Positions 43,118 through 50,476 of a stretch of DNA of 64,000 nucleotides are shown here, one piece after another; within the stretch, counting starts at the first letter, position 1; each line of letters begins with the position of its first letter. Origin of the DNA: Holdemanella sp. MSK.7.32 (GTDB lineage Bacteria; Bacillota_I; Bacilli_A; Erysipelotrichales; Erysipelotrichaceae); the NCBI RefSeq assembly GCF_024460475.1, contig NZ_JANFYN010000009.1, positions 1 to 64,000 on the forward strand, written 5' to 3'. A model generated the notes under the pieces. The model made no database searches and was not told the origin of the DNA. It saw only the letters and a list, made by a program, of their open reading frames with translations. Both the position numbers and the translations under genes were made by a program.

Positions 43118-43146
43118 TTGACAAATCAACAGTAGGCTTTTATAAT
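43118..43146 (+). promoter_or_regulatory. gapA promoter, perfect sigma-A consensus
   Basis: TTGACA (43118-43123), 17-bp spacer, TATAAT (43141-43146): exact consensus at both boxes, as expected for a very strong glycolytic promoter. Confidence 0.9.
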
Positions 43147-43177
43147 AACAATGGTATTTAAAGGAGGATTTACTGAC

Positions 43178-44191
43178 ATGACAGTAAAAGTTGCGATTAA
43201 CGGTTTTGGACGTATCGGACGTTTGGCATTCCGTCAAATGTTTGGTGCTGAAGGCTACGAAGTAGTAGCTATCAATGACTTGACTAGCCCTAAGATGTTA
43301 GCTCACTTGTTGAAATATGATTCAACTCAAGGAACTTACGCTAAGGCTGACACAGTTGTTGCTGGTGAAAATTCAATTACAGTAGATGGAAAAGAAATCA
43401 CTATCTACGCAGAAGCTGATGCTTCTAAATTACCTTGGGGTGAATTAGGAGTTGACGTAGTATTAGAATGTACAGGATTCTATACTTCAAAAGCTAAAGC
43501 AGAAGCACACATTAAAGCAGGTGCTCGTAAAGTTGTTATCTCTGCTCCAGCAGGAAATGACTTACCAACAATCGTTTACAATGTAAACCACGAAACATTG
43601 AAACCAGAAGATACAGTAATTTCTGCAGCTTCTTGTACAACAAACTGTTTAGCCCCAATGGCTAACGCTTTGAACAAATTAGCTCCAATTAAATCAGGTA
43701 TCATGACTACAGTTCACGCTTACACTGGTGACCAAATGACATTAGACGGACCTCAACGTAAAGGTGATTTACGTCGTAGCCGTGCTGCTGCAGTTAACAT
43801 TGTTCCTAACTCAACAGGTGCTGCAAAAGCTATCGGATTAGTTATCCCTGAATTAAACGGAAAATTAATCGGATCTGCTCAACGTGTTCCAACTCCTACA
43901 GGATCAACTACTATTTTAGTAGCTGTTGTTGACGGAGAAGTTACAGTTGACCAAATCAACGCTGCTATGAAAGCTGCTACAACTGAATCATTCGGATACA
44001 CTGAAGAACAATTAGTATCTAGTGATATCGTTGGTATGCGTTACGGATCATTGTTCGATGCAACTCAAACAATGGCTCACTCATTAGGTGACGGAACTAC
44101 TCACGTACAAGTTGTTTCTTGGTACGACAACGAAAACTCTTACACAAGCCAAATGGTTCGTACAATTAAGTACTTCTCAGAATTAGCTTAA
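43178..44191 (+). CDS. gapA: Glyceraldehyde-3-phosphate dehydrogenase
   Basis: 337 residues. AINGFGRIGRLAFRQ binds NAD, ISAASCTTNCLAP contains the catalytic cysteine, and HAYTGDQMTLDGPQRKGDLR and WYDNENSYTSQMVRT are canonical. It catalyses the NAD-dependent glycolytic oxidation step. The ATG at 43178 is used because the family begins there and AGGAGG lies upstream, though at a long spacing of 11 bp. Codon use is the most biased in the window (AAC, TTC, ATC, GCT preferred). Monocistronic, with tandem terminators. Confidence 0.97.
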   Translation: MTVKVAINGFGRIGRLAFRQMFGAEGYEVVAINDLTSPKMLAHLLKYDSTQGTYAKADTVVAGENSITVDGKEITIYAEADASKLPWGELGVDVVLECTGFYTSKAKAEAHIKAGARKVVISAPAGNDLPTIVYNVNHETLKPEDTVISAASCTTNCLAPMANALNKLAPIKSGIMTTVHAYTGDQMTLDGPQRKGDLRRSRAAAVNIVPNSTGAAKAIGLVIPELNGKLIGSAQRVPTPTGSTTILVAVVDGEVTVDQINAAMKAATTESFGYTEEQLVSSDIVGMRYGSLFDATQTMAHSLGDGTTHVQVVSWYDNENSYTSQMVRTIKYFSELA

Positions 44192-44207
44192 TAATTGTAA
44201 GACTTTT

Positions 44208-44282
44208 AAAGGAATCCAATAGGGTTCCTTTTTTTTGTATATTATGATTTTGGTTTCGGAGCAGTTTGGGTTCCTTTTTTTT
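44208..44282 (+). terminator. Tandem terminators after gapA
   Basis: First: GGAATCC (44211-44217) with GGGTTCC (44222-44228) and eight T. Second: GGAGC (44258-44262) with GTTCC (44270-44274) and eight T. The string GGGTTCC plus eight T occurs in both, suggesting a partial duplication. Confidence 0.75.
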
Positions 44283-44313
44283 AATACTTTACTAAAAAGT
44301 GCAAATCAAAACC

Positions 44314-44342
44314 TTGAAATAAATAGGTAAATCATGTATTCT
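44314..44342 (+). promoter_or_regulatory. Promoter of the two-gene operon at 44.4-45.2 kb
   Basis: TTGAAA (44314-44319), 17-bp spacer, TATTCT (44337-44342). Confidence 0.6.
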
Positions 44343-44370
44343 AACCTTTAGAGATTGTGAGGTGTTAGCG

Positions 44371-44547
44371 ATGGGTATTCGACATCGTTTGACGGATTCT
44401 GAGCGTGATGATTTAACAAAAGATGTAGACGATTTAGATGCTGTTTACATGGAAAAATTAAGAAAAGATGGAATTGACGAAGATTTATTAGCTCAGTTCC
44501 GTGATTTAACTTTAGAATTAGAAAAGGATAAGGAACAAAATGGATAG
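44371..44547 (+). CDS. Small charged hypothetical protein
   Basis: 58 residues, highly charged and helical (RHRLTDSERDDLTKDVDDLD, FRDLTLELEKDKEQNG), without a membrane segment. I do not recognise a family. The ATG at 44371 is 6 bp after GAGGTG; the GTG at 44362 overlaps that site and is rejected. It overlaps the next gene by 8 bp, so it is co-translated with a membrane-anchored helical-repeat protein, and the two may work together. Confidence 0.7.
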   Translation: MGIRHRLTDSERDDLTKDVDDLDAVYMEKLRKDGIDEDLLAQFRDLTLELEKDKEQNG

Positions 44548-45220
44548 TAAGACAATGAATGTAATAATCATAATTGTATTGACATTAGTATTTATCTTAG
44601 TGCCAATGATTATGAAAAAAGTTGTATGGAAGAAGTTATTAGTTCAATTGAACAATGAACAATATGACGAATTCTACAAAACATTAGATACAGGCGCATG
44701 TAAATTCTCATATCAGGCATTTAACCGTGAGTATATGCGTTTAAGTGGTTATTTGGCACAAAGAAATGATGCGAAAATCGAAGAACAATTTGAATTGTTG
44801 AAAAATATGCGTATTTCAAATAAACAAAAGGCTAGTGTCGCAACTCGTGGATTTTATTATTATTTAGAAAAAGGAAAAATCAAAAAAGCAGAGGGCATGC
44901 TTTCTTACGGAAAAAGCTATATTGATGAAAAGACATTCAAGAATATGCAGATTCAATTCAGCATATTAATGAAGAAAGAAGCCAAATATATTGATGACTG
45001 TAAAGAAATTTTAAATGGTATGTGGGATGGTAAGTCCGGACTAGACAACAATAAAAAATTCCCTGTTGGAACCATTCAATATTTAATTGGGCTTCAATAT
45101 TCTTATTTAAAAGATGTGGATCATATGATGGAATACTTTAATCCTGCATTAGAAAATTTAGCAGGTACACCATATGAAGAAGATATTCGTCGTATCATGA
45201 CTAATTTACATGTAGGCTAA
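44540..45220 (+). CDS. Membrane-anchored helical-repeat protein
   Basis: 226 residues. One N-terminal membrane span (about residues 7-27, IIIIVLTLVFILVPMI) is followed by a basic patch and a soluble all-helical domain. That domain looks like degenerate TPR units (LLVQLNNEQYDEFYKTLDTG, QKASVATRGFYYYLEKGKIK). I do not know its function. The orientation with the span at the start and lysines after it suggests a cytosolic C-terminal domain. Second gene of a two-gene operon; its stop lies in the stem of the terminator. Confidence 0.75.
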   Translation: MDSKTMNVIIIIVLTLVFILVPMIMKKVVWKKLLVQLNNEQYDEFYKTLDTGACKFSYQAFNREYMRLSGYLAQRNDAKIEEQFELLKNMRISNKQKASVATRGFYYYLEKGKIKKAEGMLSYGKSYIDEKTFKNMQIQFSILMKKEAKYIDDCKEILNGMWDGKSGLDNNKKFPVGTIQYLIGLQYSYLKDVDHMMEYFNPALENLAGTPYEEDIRRIMTNLHVG

Positions 45221-45242
45221 CCATTTGGTTAGCTTTTTTTTT
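45216..45242 (+). terminator. Terminator after the helical-repeat gene
   Basis: GCTAACC (45216-45222) pairs with GGTTAGC (45227-45233), followed by nine T. The stop codon (45218-45220) is inside the stem. Confidence 0.85.
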
Positions 45243-45291
45243 CATGTTTTGTATTGTATAATAAACAGTATGAATTGGAGGACATTTTATT

Positions 45292-46623
45292 ATGAAATTA
45301 TATAATAGTTATTCTCAAACCATTGAAGAATTAAAACCAATCGAACCAGGAAAGATTTCCATGTACGTATGTGGACCAACAGTCTATAACTATCCACATA
45401 TTGGAAATGCTCGTCCTATCGTTGTATTTGATACATTAAAAAAAGCATTGTCTGCACAAGGCTACGAAGTGACTTTTGCTTCAAACTATACAGATGTAGA
45501 CGATAAGATCATTAAAACAGCTATTGAACAAAATGTGACTGAAAAGGAAATCACAGACAAATTTATAGTTGCCTATAACGATGTACGTAAAGGTTTACAT
45601 GCAGATCTTCCAGATTATGCACCTCGCGTTACAGAAACAATGGATCGTATTATCGAATTTATTGATAAGATGGTTAAAAATGGTTCAGCTTATCAAGTGG
45701 GAGGCGATGTTTATTTCCGAGTTAATAGTGATAAAAAATATGGAGAACTGTCTCATCAAAGTATTGATGATCTAATGGTTGGTGCTCGTATTGATGAAAA
45801 TGAAAAGAAGGAGAACCCATTAGATTTTACTTTGTGGAAAGAGACAACAGAAGGAATTAAATGGGATTCACCTTGGTCAAAAGGACGTCCAGGATGGCAT
45901 ACAGAATGTGTGGTTATGATACAGGATGTATTTAAGAAAACATTGATTGATATCCATGGTGGTGGTTTAGATTTAAAATTTCCTCACCACGAAAATGAGA
46001 TTGCTCAATGTGAAGTATGCAACGATACACACTTGGCAAATATTTGGGTACACAATGGTATGATCAATATCAATGGTATCAAGATGTCAAAATCATTAGG
46101 TAATGTATGGTGGGCTAAAGACTTGATCGCTAACCATGGAGGAAACTTAACTCGTTGGTTGATGATTTCTACACATTATCGCGCTCCACTAAACTTAAAT
46201 GAAGAGGCATTTTCAACTTCAAAGAAAGAATTAGATAAGATTGCAGCTGCTTATAAACAGGCTTGTGTAAAATTGGCTTTATCAAATGCTAAAGAAACAA
46301 CTGCATTTGATGAAACGTATACTTCATTTATTGATGCATTAAATGATGATTTAAATACACCTAATGCGATCAGTGTTGTTTATGAAGTCGTTAAAAAAAT
46401 CAATCAGGCGGTTCGTCAAAGAGAAATCGATGTTGAAAATTTAGCTGTTTTAGTACATACATTAGAAAAGATGCTTTATATTTTGGGTATTGAATTTGAT
46501 AAGATCACAATGAGTGAAGAAGATAAAGAATTGTATCAAAACTGGAGAAGTGCAGTTAAAGAAAAAGATTTTGAAACAGCGGATTCACTTCGTGCTGCAT
46601 TGATTGAAAAAGGAATTCTGTAA
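45292..46623 (+). CDS. cysS: Cysteinyl-tRNA synthetase
   Basis: A 443-residue class I synthetase. CGPTVYNYPHIGNARP contains the zinc cysteine and the HIGH-type motif (here HIGN, common in this enzyme). GGGLDLKFPHHENEIAQCE gives further zinc ligands, and KMSKSLGN is the ATP loop. A -10 box TATAAT at 45257-45262 precedes it; no T-box leader is seen. It overlaps mrnC by one base and starts the cysS-mrnC-rlmB operon typical of Firmicutes. Confidence 0.96.
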   Translation: MKLYNSYSQTIEELKPIEPGKISMYVCGPTVYNYPHIGNARPIVVFDTLKKALSAQGYEVTFASNYTDVDDKIIKTAIEQNVTEKEITDKFIVAYNDVRKGLHADLPDYAPRVTETMDRIIEFIDKMVKNGSAYQVGGDVYFRVNSDKKYGELSHQSIDDLMVGARIDENEKKENPLDFTLWKETTEGIKWDSPWSKGRPGWHTECVVMIQDVFKKTLIDIHGGGLDLKFPHHENEIAQCEVCNDTHLANIWVHNGMININGIKMSKSLGNVWWAKDLIANHGGNLTRWLMISTHYRAPLNLNEEAFSTSKKELDKIAAAYKQACVKLALSNAKETTAFDETYTSFIDALNDDLNTPNAISVVYEVVKKINQAVRQREIDVENLAVLVHTLEKMLYILGIEFDKITMSEEDKELYQNWRSAVKEKDFETADSLRAALIEKGIL

Positions 46624-47009
46624 TGGAAATTGTAACGGAAAATGCGACAAGTCTAGCATGGATTGGTGATGCCGTTATGTCTTTGGCTGTGCGCGAACAC
46701 CTTCTAAGTTTAGGGTATCGTAAGGCCCATGTTCTTCAAAAGAAAAACGCTGTTATTTGTAGTGCTAAAGGGCAATCTGTTATGTTAAATACAATGATGG
46801 ATGAAGATTTCTTTACCGAGGATGAGAAAACGATTCTTGCACGTGGAAGAAATGCGACGATTCATTCAAAAGCTAAAAATGCGACGCACAAAACATATTT
46901 AGAGGCAACTGCATTAGAATCTATGTTGGGATATTTATATTTATATGGACATCAGGATAGACTTAAGTTTTGTCTAGATAGAATAATTGAGATAGGGGAC
47001 AGTCTATGA
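46623..47009 (+). CDS. mrnC: Mini-ribonuclease III
   Basis: 128 residues: an RNase III catalytic domain without the dsRNA-binding domain. LAWIGDAVMSLAVREHLL has the catalytic-domain signature and ARGRNATIHSKAKNATHKTYLEATALESMLGYLYL the second acidic cluster (cited in part: EATALESMLGYLY). It matures 23S rRNA ends in Bacillus. Standard position between cysS and rlmB, overlapping both. Confidence 0.94.
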   Translation: MEIVTENATSLAWIGDAVMSLAVREHLLSLGYRKAHVLQKKNAVICSAKGQSVMLNTMMDEDFFTEDEKTILARGRNATIHSKAKNATHKTYLEATALESMLGYLYLYGHQDRLKFCLDRIIEIGDSL

Positions 47010-47722
47010 TCGTATATGGAAAAAATGTGTATTCTACACTTCAAAATGATCCGGATTCAATCGAAAAAGTATATGTACTTCAGGGATTGAAAGACGCAAA
47101 GCTTTTAAAATCGATTCAAAAATCAAATTTAAAGGTAGAATATTGTAATCGTGCAAAATTAGATAAAATTGCGAATTCGACACATCATAATGGAGTTGCG
47201 GTAAAAGTAAGTGAAATTGAAACATATAGTATTGAAGAATTAGTTAGACGTGCTAAAAAGCCTGGCTTATTAGTGGCTTTGGACGGTGTTCAAGATCCAC
47301 ATAATGTAGGTGCTATTTTAAGGACTTGTGATTGTACGGGTGTTGATGGTGTCATCTTGACGAAACACAATAGTTGTGGATTAACTCCAACGGTTGTTAA
47401 GGCAAGTACAGGAGCTGCTTATACTGTACCTGTTTCGATTGTGACGAATTTATCGCAGACATTAAGAAACTTGAAACAAGAAGGATATTGGGTTGTTGGT
47501 ACAGATATGAAGGATGCAAGAGAATATCGTGAAGGTATGTATGATTCACCAACTGTATTGGTTATAGGATCTGAAGGTCAGGGTATTTCAAATCTTGTAA
47601 AGAAACAATGTGACTATATGGTGTATCTACCAATGGTCGGAAGTATCACTTCATTAAATGCGAGTGTTGCAGCAGCAGTCTTGATGTATGAGGTATACAA
47701 CCAAAGAAATCCAATCAAATAA
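47006..47722 (+). CDS. rlmB: 23S rRNA 2'-O-methyltransferase, RlmB/TrmH (SPOUT) family
   Basis: 238 residues. A short N-terminal substrate-binding domain is followed by a SPOUT knot: ALDGVQDPHNVGAILRTCD, TGAAYTVPVSIV, VLVIGSEGQGISNLVKKQCD and the closing PMVGSITSLNASVAAAVLMYE. It methylates G2251 in the E. coli counterpart. It overlaps mrnC by 4 bp. A terminator overlaps its stop and separates it from the sigma-factor gene. The symbol is by position and family. Confidence 0.93.
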   Translation: MIVYGKNVYSTLQNDPDSIEKVYVLQGLKDAKLLKSIQKSNLKVEYCNRAKLDKIANSTHHNGVAVKVSEIETYSIEELVRRAKKPGLLVALDGVQDPHNVGAILRTCDCTGVDGVILTKHNSCGLTPTVVKASTGAAYTVPVSIVTNLSQTLRNLKQEGYWVVGTDMKDAREYREGMYDSPTVLVIGSEGQGISNLVKKQCDYMVYLPMVGSITSLNASVAAAVLMYEVYNQRNPIK

Positions 47723-47750
47723 GTCGATTTTTTATAAAATCGGCTTTTTT
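47722..47750 (+). terminator. rlmB terminator
   Basis: AGTCGATTTT (47722-47731) pairs with AAAATCGGCT (47736-47745, one T-G pair), then T. Confidence 0.85.
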
Positions 47751-47781
47751 AATGTCTTTTTCACATTGCCTCGTTATAATG
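47751..47781 (+). promoter_or_regulatory. Upstream motif shared with the prepilin-peptidase-like gene, copy 2
   Basis: 24 of 31 positions equal 31951-31981, with TTTTCACATTG and TTATA-T-G aligned without gaps. TATAAT (47775-47780) is a good -10, but no -35 lies at 16-18 bp. The first T residues belong to the rlmB terminator. Confidence 0.6.
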
Positions 47782-47797
47782 GATTTAGGTGATAAAG

Positions 47798-48394
47798 ATG
47801 AATATATATGAATGTATATACATGGTTCAAATGAATGATTTTACGGAAATGAAAAATTTGATTCAATACTATAGACCTATGGTGACGGACATATGGGCGG
47901 ATGTATTTGTACGAAAGACAAACACAATTCTTTGCGAAAAAGAAGAATTCTATCGTCATGCCGATTTATTGTTGTATCATTGTATATTTGAATATCGAAT
48001 GGATCGTGCACTTTCGTTTTCAGGATTTTATAGGCGTTGCACTAAAAATAAGGCCTATGATATTTTGCGTCATAGCATAAGAAAGCAGTGTTACTTAAAT
48101 CAAACCTGTATTAGTTTAGACCAAAGAATTCGTGAGGATACAAAACTATACTATGGTGATGTGAACATGTTTGATTCATTAGAAGTTCATGATGTTGTTT
48201 TAGATAAACTCATGTGGGAATATACAAAAAATCGTATCAACCGAGTTTTTGGTGAAGATTATGTACAGATCATTGACTATCGAATGGAGGGCTATACTTT
48301 AAAAAATATAGCGGAAGAACTTGGCTTAAGCGCTTCAAAGGTAAGTTTTATGTTTGAAAAGGTAAAAAAGTGGTATACGACAATTGACAGTTGA
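47798..48394 (+). CDS. Divergent sigma-70-family factor at the sigH locus
   Basis: 198 residues with weak but readable sigma regions. Region 2 is around FYRRCTKNKAYDILRHSIRK (residues 77-96); region 4 is a C-terminal helix-turn-helix, MEGYTLKNIAEELGLSASKV. Its place between rlmB and rpmG-secE-nusG is where sigH lies in many Firmicutes, so it is probably a fast-evolving SigH relative. SigH controls competence or early sporulation in others. The ATG at 47798 follows TTAGGTGA. Its upstream motif recurs before a prepilin-peptidase-like gene, which suggests self-activation and a competence link (inference). Confidence 0.78.
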   Translation: MNIYECIYMVQMNDFTEMKNLIQYYRPMVTDIWADVFVRKTNTILCEKEEFYRHADLLLYHCIFEYRMDRALSFSGFYRRCTKNKAYDILRHSIRKQCYLNQTCISLDQRIREDTKLYYGDVNMFDSLEVHDVVLDKLMWEYTKNRINRVFGEDYVQIIDYRMEGYTLKNIAEELGLSASKVSFMFEKVKKWYTTIDS

Positions 48395-48438
48395 CTGGAT
48401 AAAATGGTACATTTATTGAGTTAAGGAGCGTGAAGGAA

Positions 48439-48588
48439 TTGGCAGATAAAGTTGTTTTGACGTGTACAGAGTGTTTATCAAGAAATTATACGACCCCAAA
48501 GAATAAGAAGACCAACACGCAACGTCTTGAAATTAAAAAGTATTGTCCAAAGTGTGGCAAGCATACTTTGCATAAGGAAACAAAGTGA
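48439..48588 (+). CDS. rpmG: Ribosomal protein L33 (zinc-binding form)
   Basis: A 49-residue protein, MADKVVLTCTECLSRNY... to KHKETK-type end; the reading begins at TTG 48439, with AAGGAG 10 bp upstream (a GTG at 48430 is the alternative start). Four cysteines in two pairs (CTEC near residue 9 and CPKC near residue 37) show the zinc-binding C+ form. It precedes secE by 9 bp in the canonical rpmG-secE-nusG order. Confidence 0.93.
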   Translation: MADKVVLTCTECLSRNYTTPKNKKTNTQRLEIKKYCPKCGKHTLHKETK

Positions 48589-48597
48589 GGAATCCAT

Positions 48598-48795
48598 ATG
48601 AGTAAAGAAAAAAAAGAAAGAACATATTCACCATCAAAAGTGTTCAAAGAATTAAAAACTGTTAAATGGCCAACATTTAAAGAATTAATGTCATCAAGTG
48701 GTTTGGTAATCGTATTTACAGTATTATTTGGTTTGTATTTCTTTGTTTGTGAGGTTTTATCAAGCGGTCTTGTGAAAATGATCGTTGGCGCATAG
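48598..48795 (+). CDS. secE: Preprotein translocase subunit SecE
   Basis: A 65-residue single-span SecE. The amphipathic segment KVFKELKTVKWPTFKELM (residues 14-31) is the conserved cytosolic helix, followed by one membrane span of about 20 residues (LVIVFTVLFGLYFFVCEVL). Part of the SecYEG channel. GAGG precedes the ATG. Located between rpmG and nusG as usual. Confidence 0.95.
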   Translation: MSKEKKERTYSPSKVFKELKTVKWPTFKELMSSSGLVIVFTVLFGLYFFVCEVLSSGLVKMIVGA

Positions 48796-48805
48796 GGAGG
48801 AAAAT

Positions 48806-49351
48806 ATGTCAGAGTTAAAAAAAGAATGGTATGTAGTAAATACATATGCAGGTCAAGAAAATCGTGTAAAAGAAAACTTGGAACGTCGTGTAAAAACTAT
48901 GGGTCTTGAAGATTCTTTGTTCCAGATCGTCGTTGCTGAAGAAAAAGAAATTGAATATAAAAATGGTAAACCAGTAGAAAAAACACACAATCTATTCTCT
49001 GGTTATTTATTAGTGCAAATGATCATGACAGATGAAGCTTGGTATGTTGTACGTAACACTCCAGGTGTAACTGGATTTATCGGATCAAGTGGAAAGGGTG
49101 CTAAACCATTCCCAGTAGCTCAAGAAGAAGTTGATGCTGTATTACGCCGTCTAGGACGTCAGGATGTAAATGTTCAAGTTGATTTTGAAGTGGGAGACCG
49201 TGTAGAAATCACAAATGGAGCTTTCAAAAACTCCGAAGGTGTTATTGAAGCTATGGACGAAGAAAAGAAAGAAGCTACAGTTCTATTAATCTTATTTGGT
49301 CGTGAAACACCAACAGAAATTCCATATATGGATTTAAAGAAAGTCGACTAA
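48806..49351 (+). CDS. nusG: Transcription termination/antitermination factor NusG
   Basis: 181 residues. The NGN domain (WYVVNTYAGQENRVKENLER) binds RNA polymerase. The C-terminal KOW domain (FEVGDRVEITNGAFKNSEGV) contacts Rho or ribosomal S10. The ATG at 48806 follows GGGAGG; the frame from 48785 lies in secE. It ends the rpmG-secE-nusG transcript: its TAA is in the loop of the terminator. Confidence 0.96.
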   Translation: MSELKKEWYVVNTYAGQENRVKENLERRVKTMGLEDSLFQIVVAEEKEIEYKNGKPVEKTHNLFSGYLLVQMIMTDEAWYVVRNTPGVTGFIGSSGKGAKPFPVAQEEVDAVLRRLGRQDVNVQVDFEVGDRVEITNGAFKNSEGVIEAMDEEKKEATVLLILFGRETPTEIPYMDLKKVD

Positions 49352-49367
49352 GACTTTCTTTTTTTAG
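49337..49367 (+). terminator. nusG terminator
   Basis: AAGAAAGTC (49337-49345) pairs with GACTTTCTT (49352-49360), then T. The stop codon (49349-49351) is in the 6-nt loop. Confidence 0.88.
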
Positions 49368-49374
49368 GTGAATA

Positions 49375-50145
49375 ATGAAAACTTTAGTATTTGACTTAGA
49401 TGGCACAATGTATCGTGGGACGCAGATCATTGAAAGTGCTCATCAATTTTTAGATTATTGTATCCAAAAGGACATTCCATTTATTTTTTTGACAAACAAC
49501 TCGATGCGTACCCCACAAGAAAATGTAAAGCATATGGAAGAGATGGGATATACAAATATTAAGCCAGAGATGTTTTATAATAGTGCTATGGCAGCTAGCC
49601 AATATGTTAAGAAACATTATGAAGGGAATAAAGCTTATTACATTGGAAAACAAGGCATGAAAGATGCATTGAATCAAGAAGGTTTTATTATTGATGATGA
49701 AAATCCAGATTTTGTCTTCATAGGATTGGATAAAGATGCCACATATGCATCTTACTCAAAAGCTCTATCTTTGATTTTAAATGGAGCCAAAATTATTGGT
49801 ACAAATAATGATCGTATCTTAGCAAAACCTGGCGGATTTGAAGTAGGTAATGGAAGTGTAGTCGATATGTTTGAGTATGCAGCCAATCAAAAATCTCCTC
49901 GTATTGGTAAGCCTAATCGAGCAATCCTTGATTTGTGTTTAGAATATTTTGGCTTAAAAGAAGATGAAATTGTATTAATTGGTGATAATCTTGAAACGGA
50001 TATTAAACTTGGGTATGAACAAAATATTGAAACTGTGCTTGTACAGACGGGGGTTCACAACAAGGAAGATATTGAACGACTAAAAATATATCCAACTCAT
50101 GTGGTGAATACGTTGATGGATTTAGTAGACTATAATTTTGACTAG
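49375..50145 (+). CDS. HAD-IIA phosphatase (NagD/YutF-like)
   Basis: 256 residues. Motif I is VFDLDGTMYRG at the N-terminus, motif II FLTNNSMRTPQ, the C2-type cap lies in the middle with TNNDRILAKPGG, and motif IV is VLIGDNLETDIKLG. It belongs to the p-nitrophenyl-phosphatase/NagD group that dephosphorylates sugar phosphates or nucleotides; the substrate is not predictable. AGGTGA lies 6 bp upstream. It begins 24 bp after nusG, past the terminator. Confidence 0.9.
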   Translation: MKTLVFDLDGTMYRGTQIIESAHQFLDYCIQKDIPFIFLTNNSMRTPQENVKHMEEMGYTNIKPEMFYNSAMAASQYVKKHYEGNKAYYIGKQGMKDALNQEGFIIDDENPDFVFIGLDKDATYASYSKALSLILNGAKIIGTNNDRILAKPGGFEVGNGSVVDMFEYAANQKSPRIGKPNRAILDLCLEYFGLKEDEIVLIGDNLETDIKLGYEQNIETVLVQTGVHNKEDIERLKIYPTHVVNTLMDLVDYNFD

Positions 50146-50162
50146 TATTTTTATTGAATTAT

Positions 50163-50171
50163 TGGTATAAT
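50163..50171 (+). promoter_or_regulatory. Extended -10 promoter of secG
   Basis: TGGTATAAT (50163-50171) matches TGnTATAAT; no clear -35. Confidence 0.55.
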
Positions 50172-50200
50172 CGAAATATCGTAGAAGGTGTGATGAAAAA

Positions 50201-50431
50201 ATGAAAGATATATTAAACGTGGTTTTAATGACATTATCTGGTGTTATTATTATATTGACATTATTACAAAGTGGTAAATCAGACGGGTTGTCTGCTGCCT
50301 TTACAGGAAGTGGAGATTTGAACTTGTTTGCGGTACAAAAAGAAAGAGGCCCTGAAAAAGTTATCTCTCGTTTAACTTTGGTTTGTGGAATTTTGTTCTT
50401 TGCGATTGTGATCGCATTGCAGATTGTGTAA
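50201..50431 (+). CDS. secG: Preprotein translocase subunit SecG
   Basis: A 76-residue protein with two membrane spans. The conserved cytosolic loop between them has SGKSDGLSAAFTGSGDLNLF and the ERGPEKVISRLT segment. A non-essential part of the SecYEG channel. It sits before rnr, as in Bacillus, where secG-rnr-smpB is a known order; smpB is not found next here. Confidence 0.92.
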   Translation: MKDILNVVLMTLSGVIIILTLLQSGKSDGLSAAFTGSGDLNLFAVQKERGPEKVISRLTLVCGILFFAIVIALQIV

Positions 50432-50433
50432 TT

Positions 50434-50456
50434 AAAAGACCGTTAAGGTCTTTTTT
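50434..50456 (+). terminator. secG terminator
   Basis: AAAAGACC (50434-50441) pairs with GGTCTTTT (50447-50454). rnr starts only 21 bp later, so some read-through is likely. Confidence 0.8.
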
Positions 50457-50476
50457 CTGTTTTAAAGGAGGAAGAA

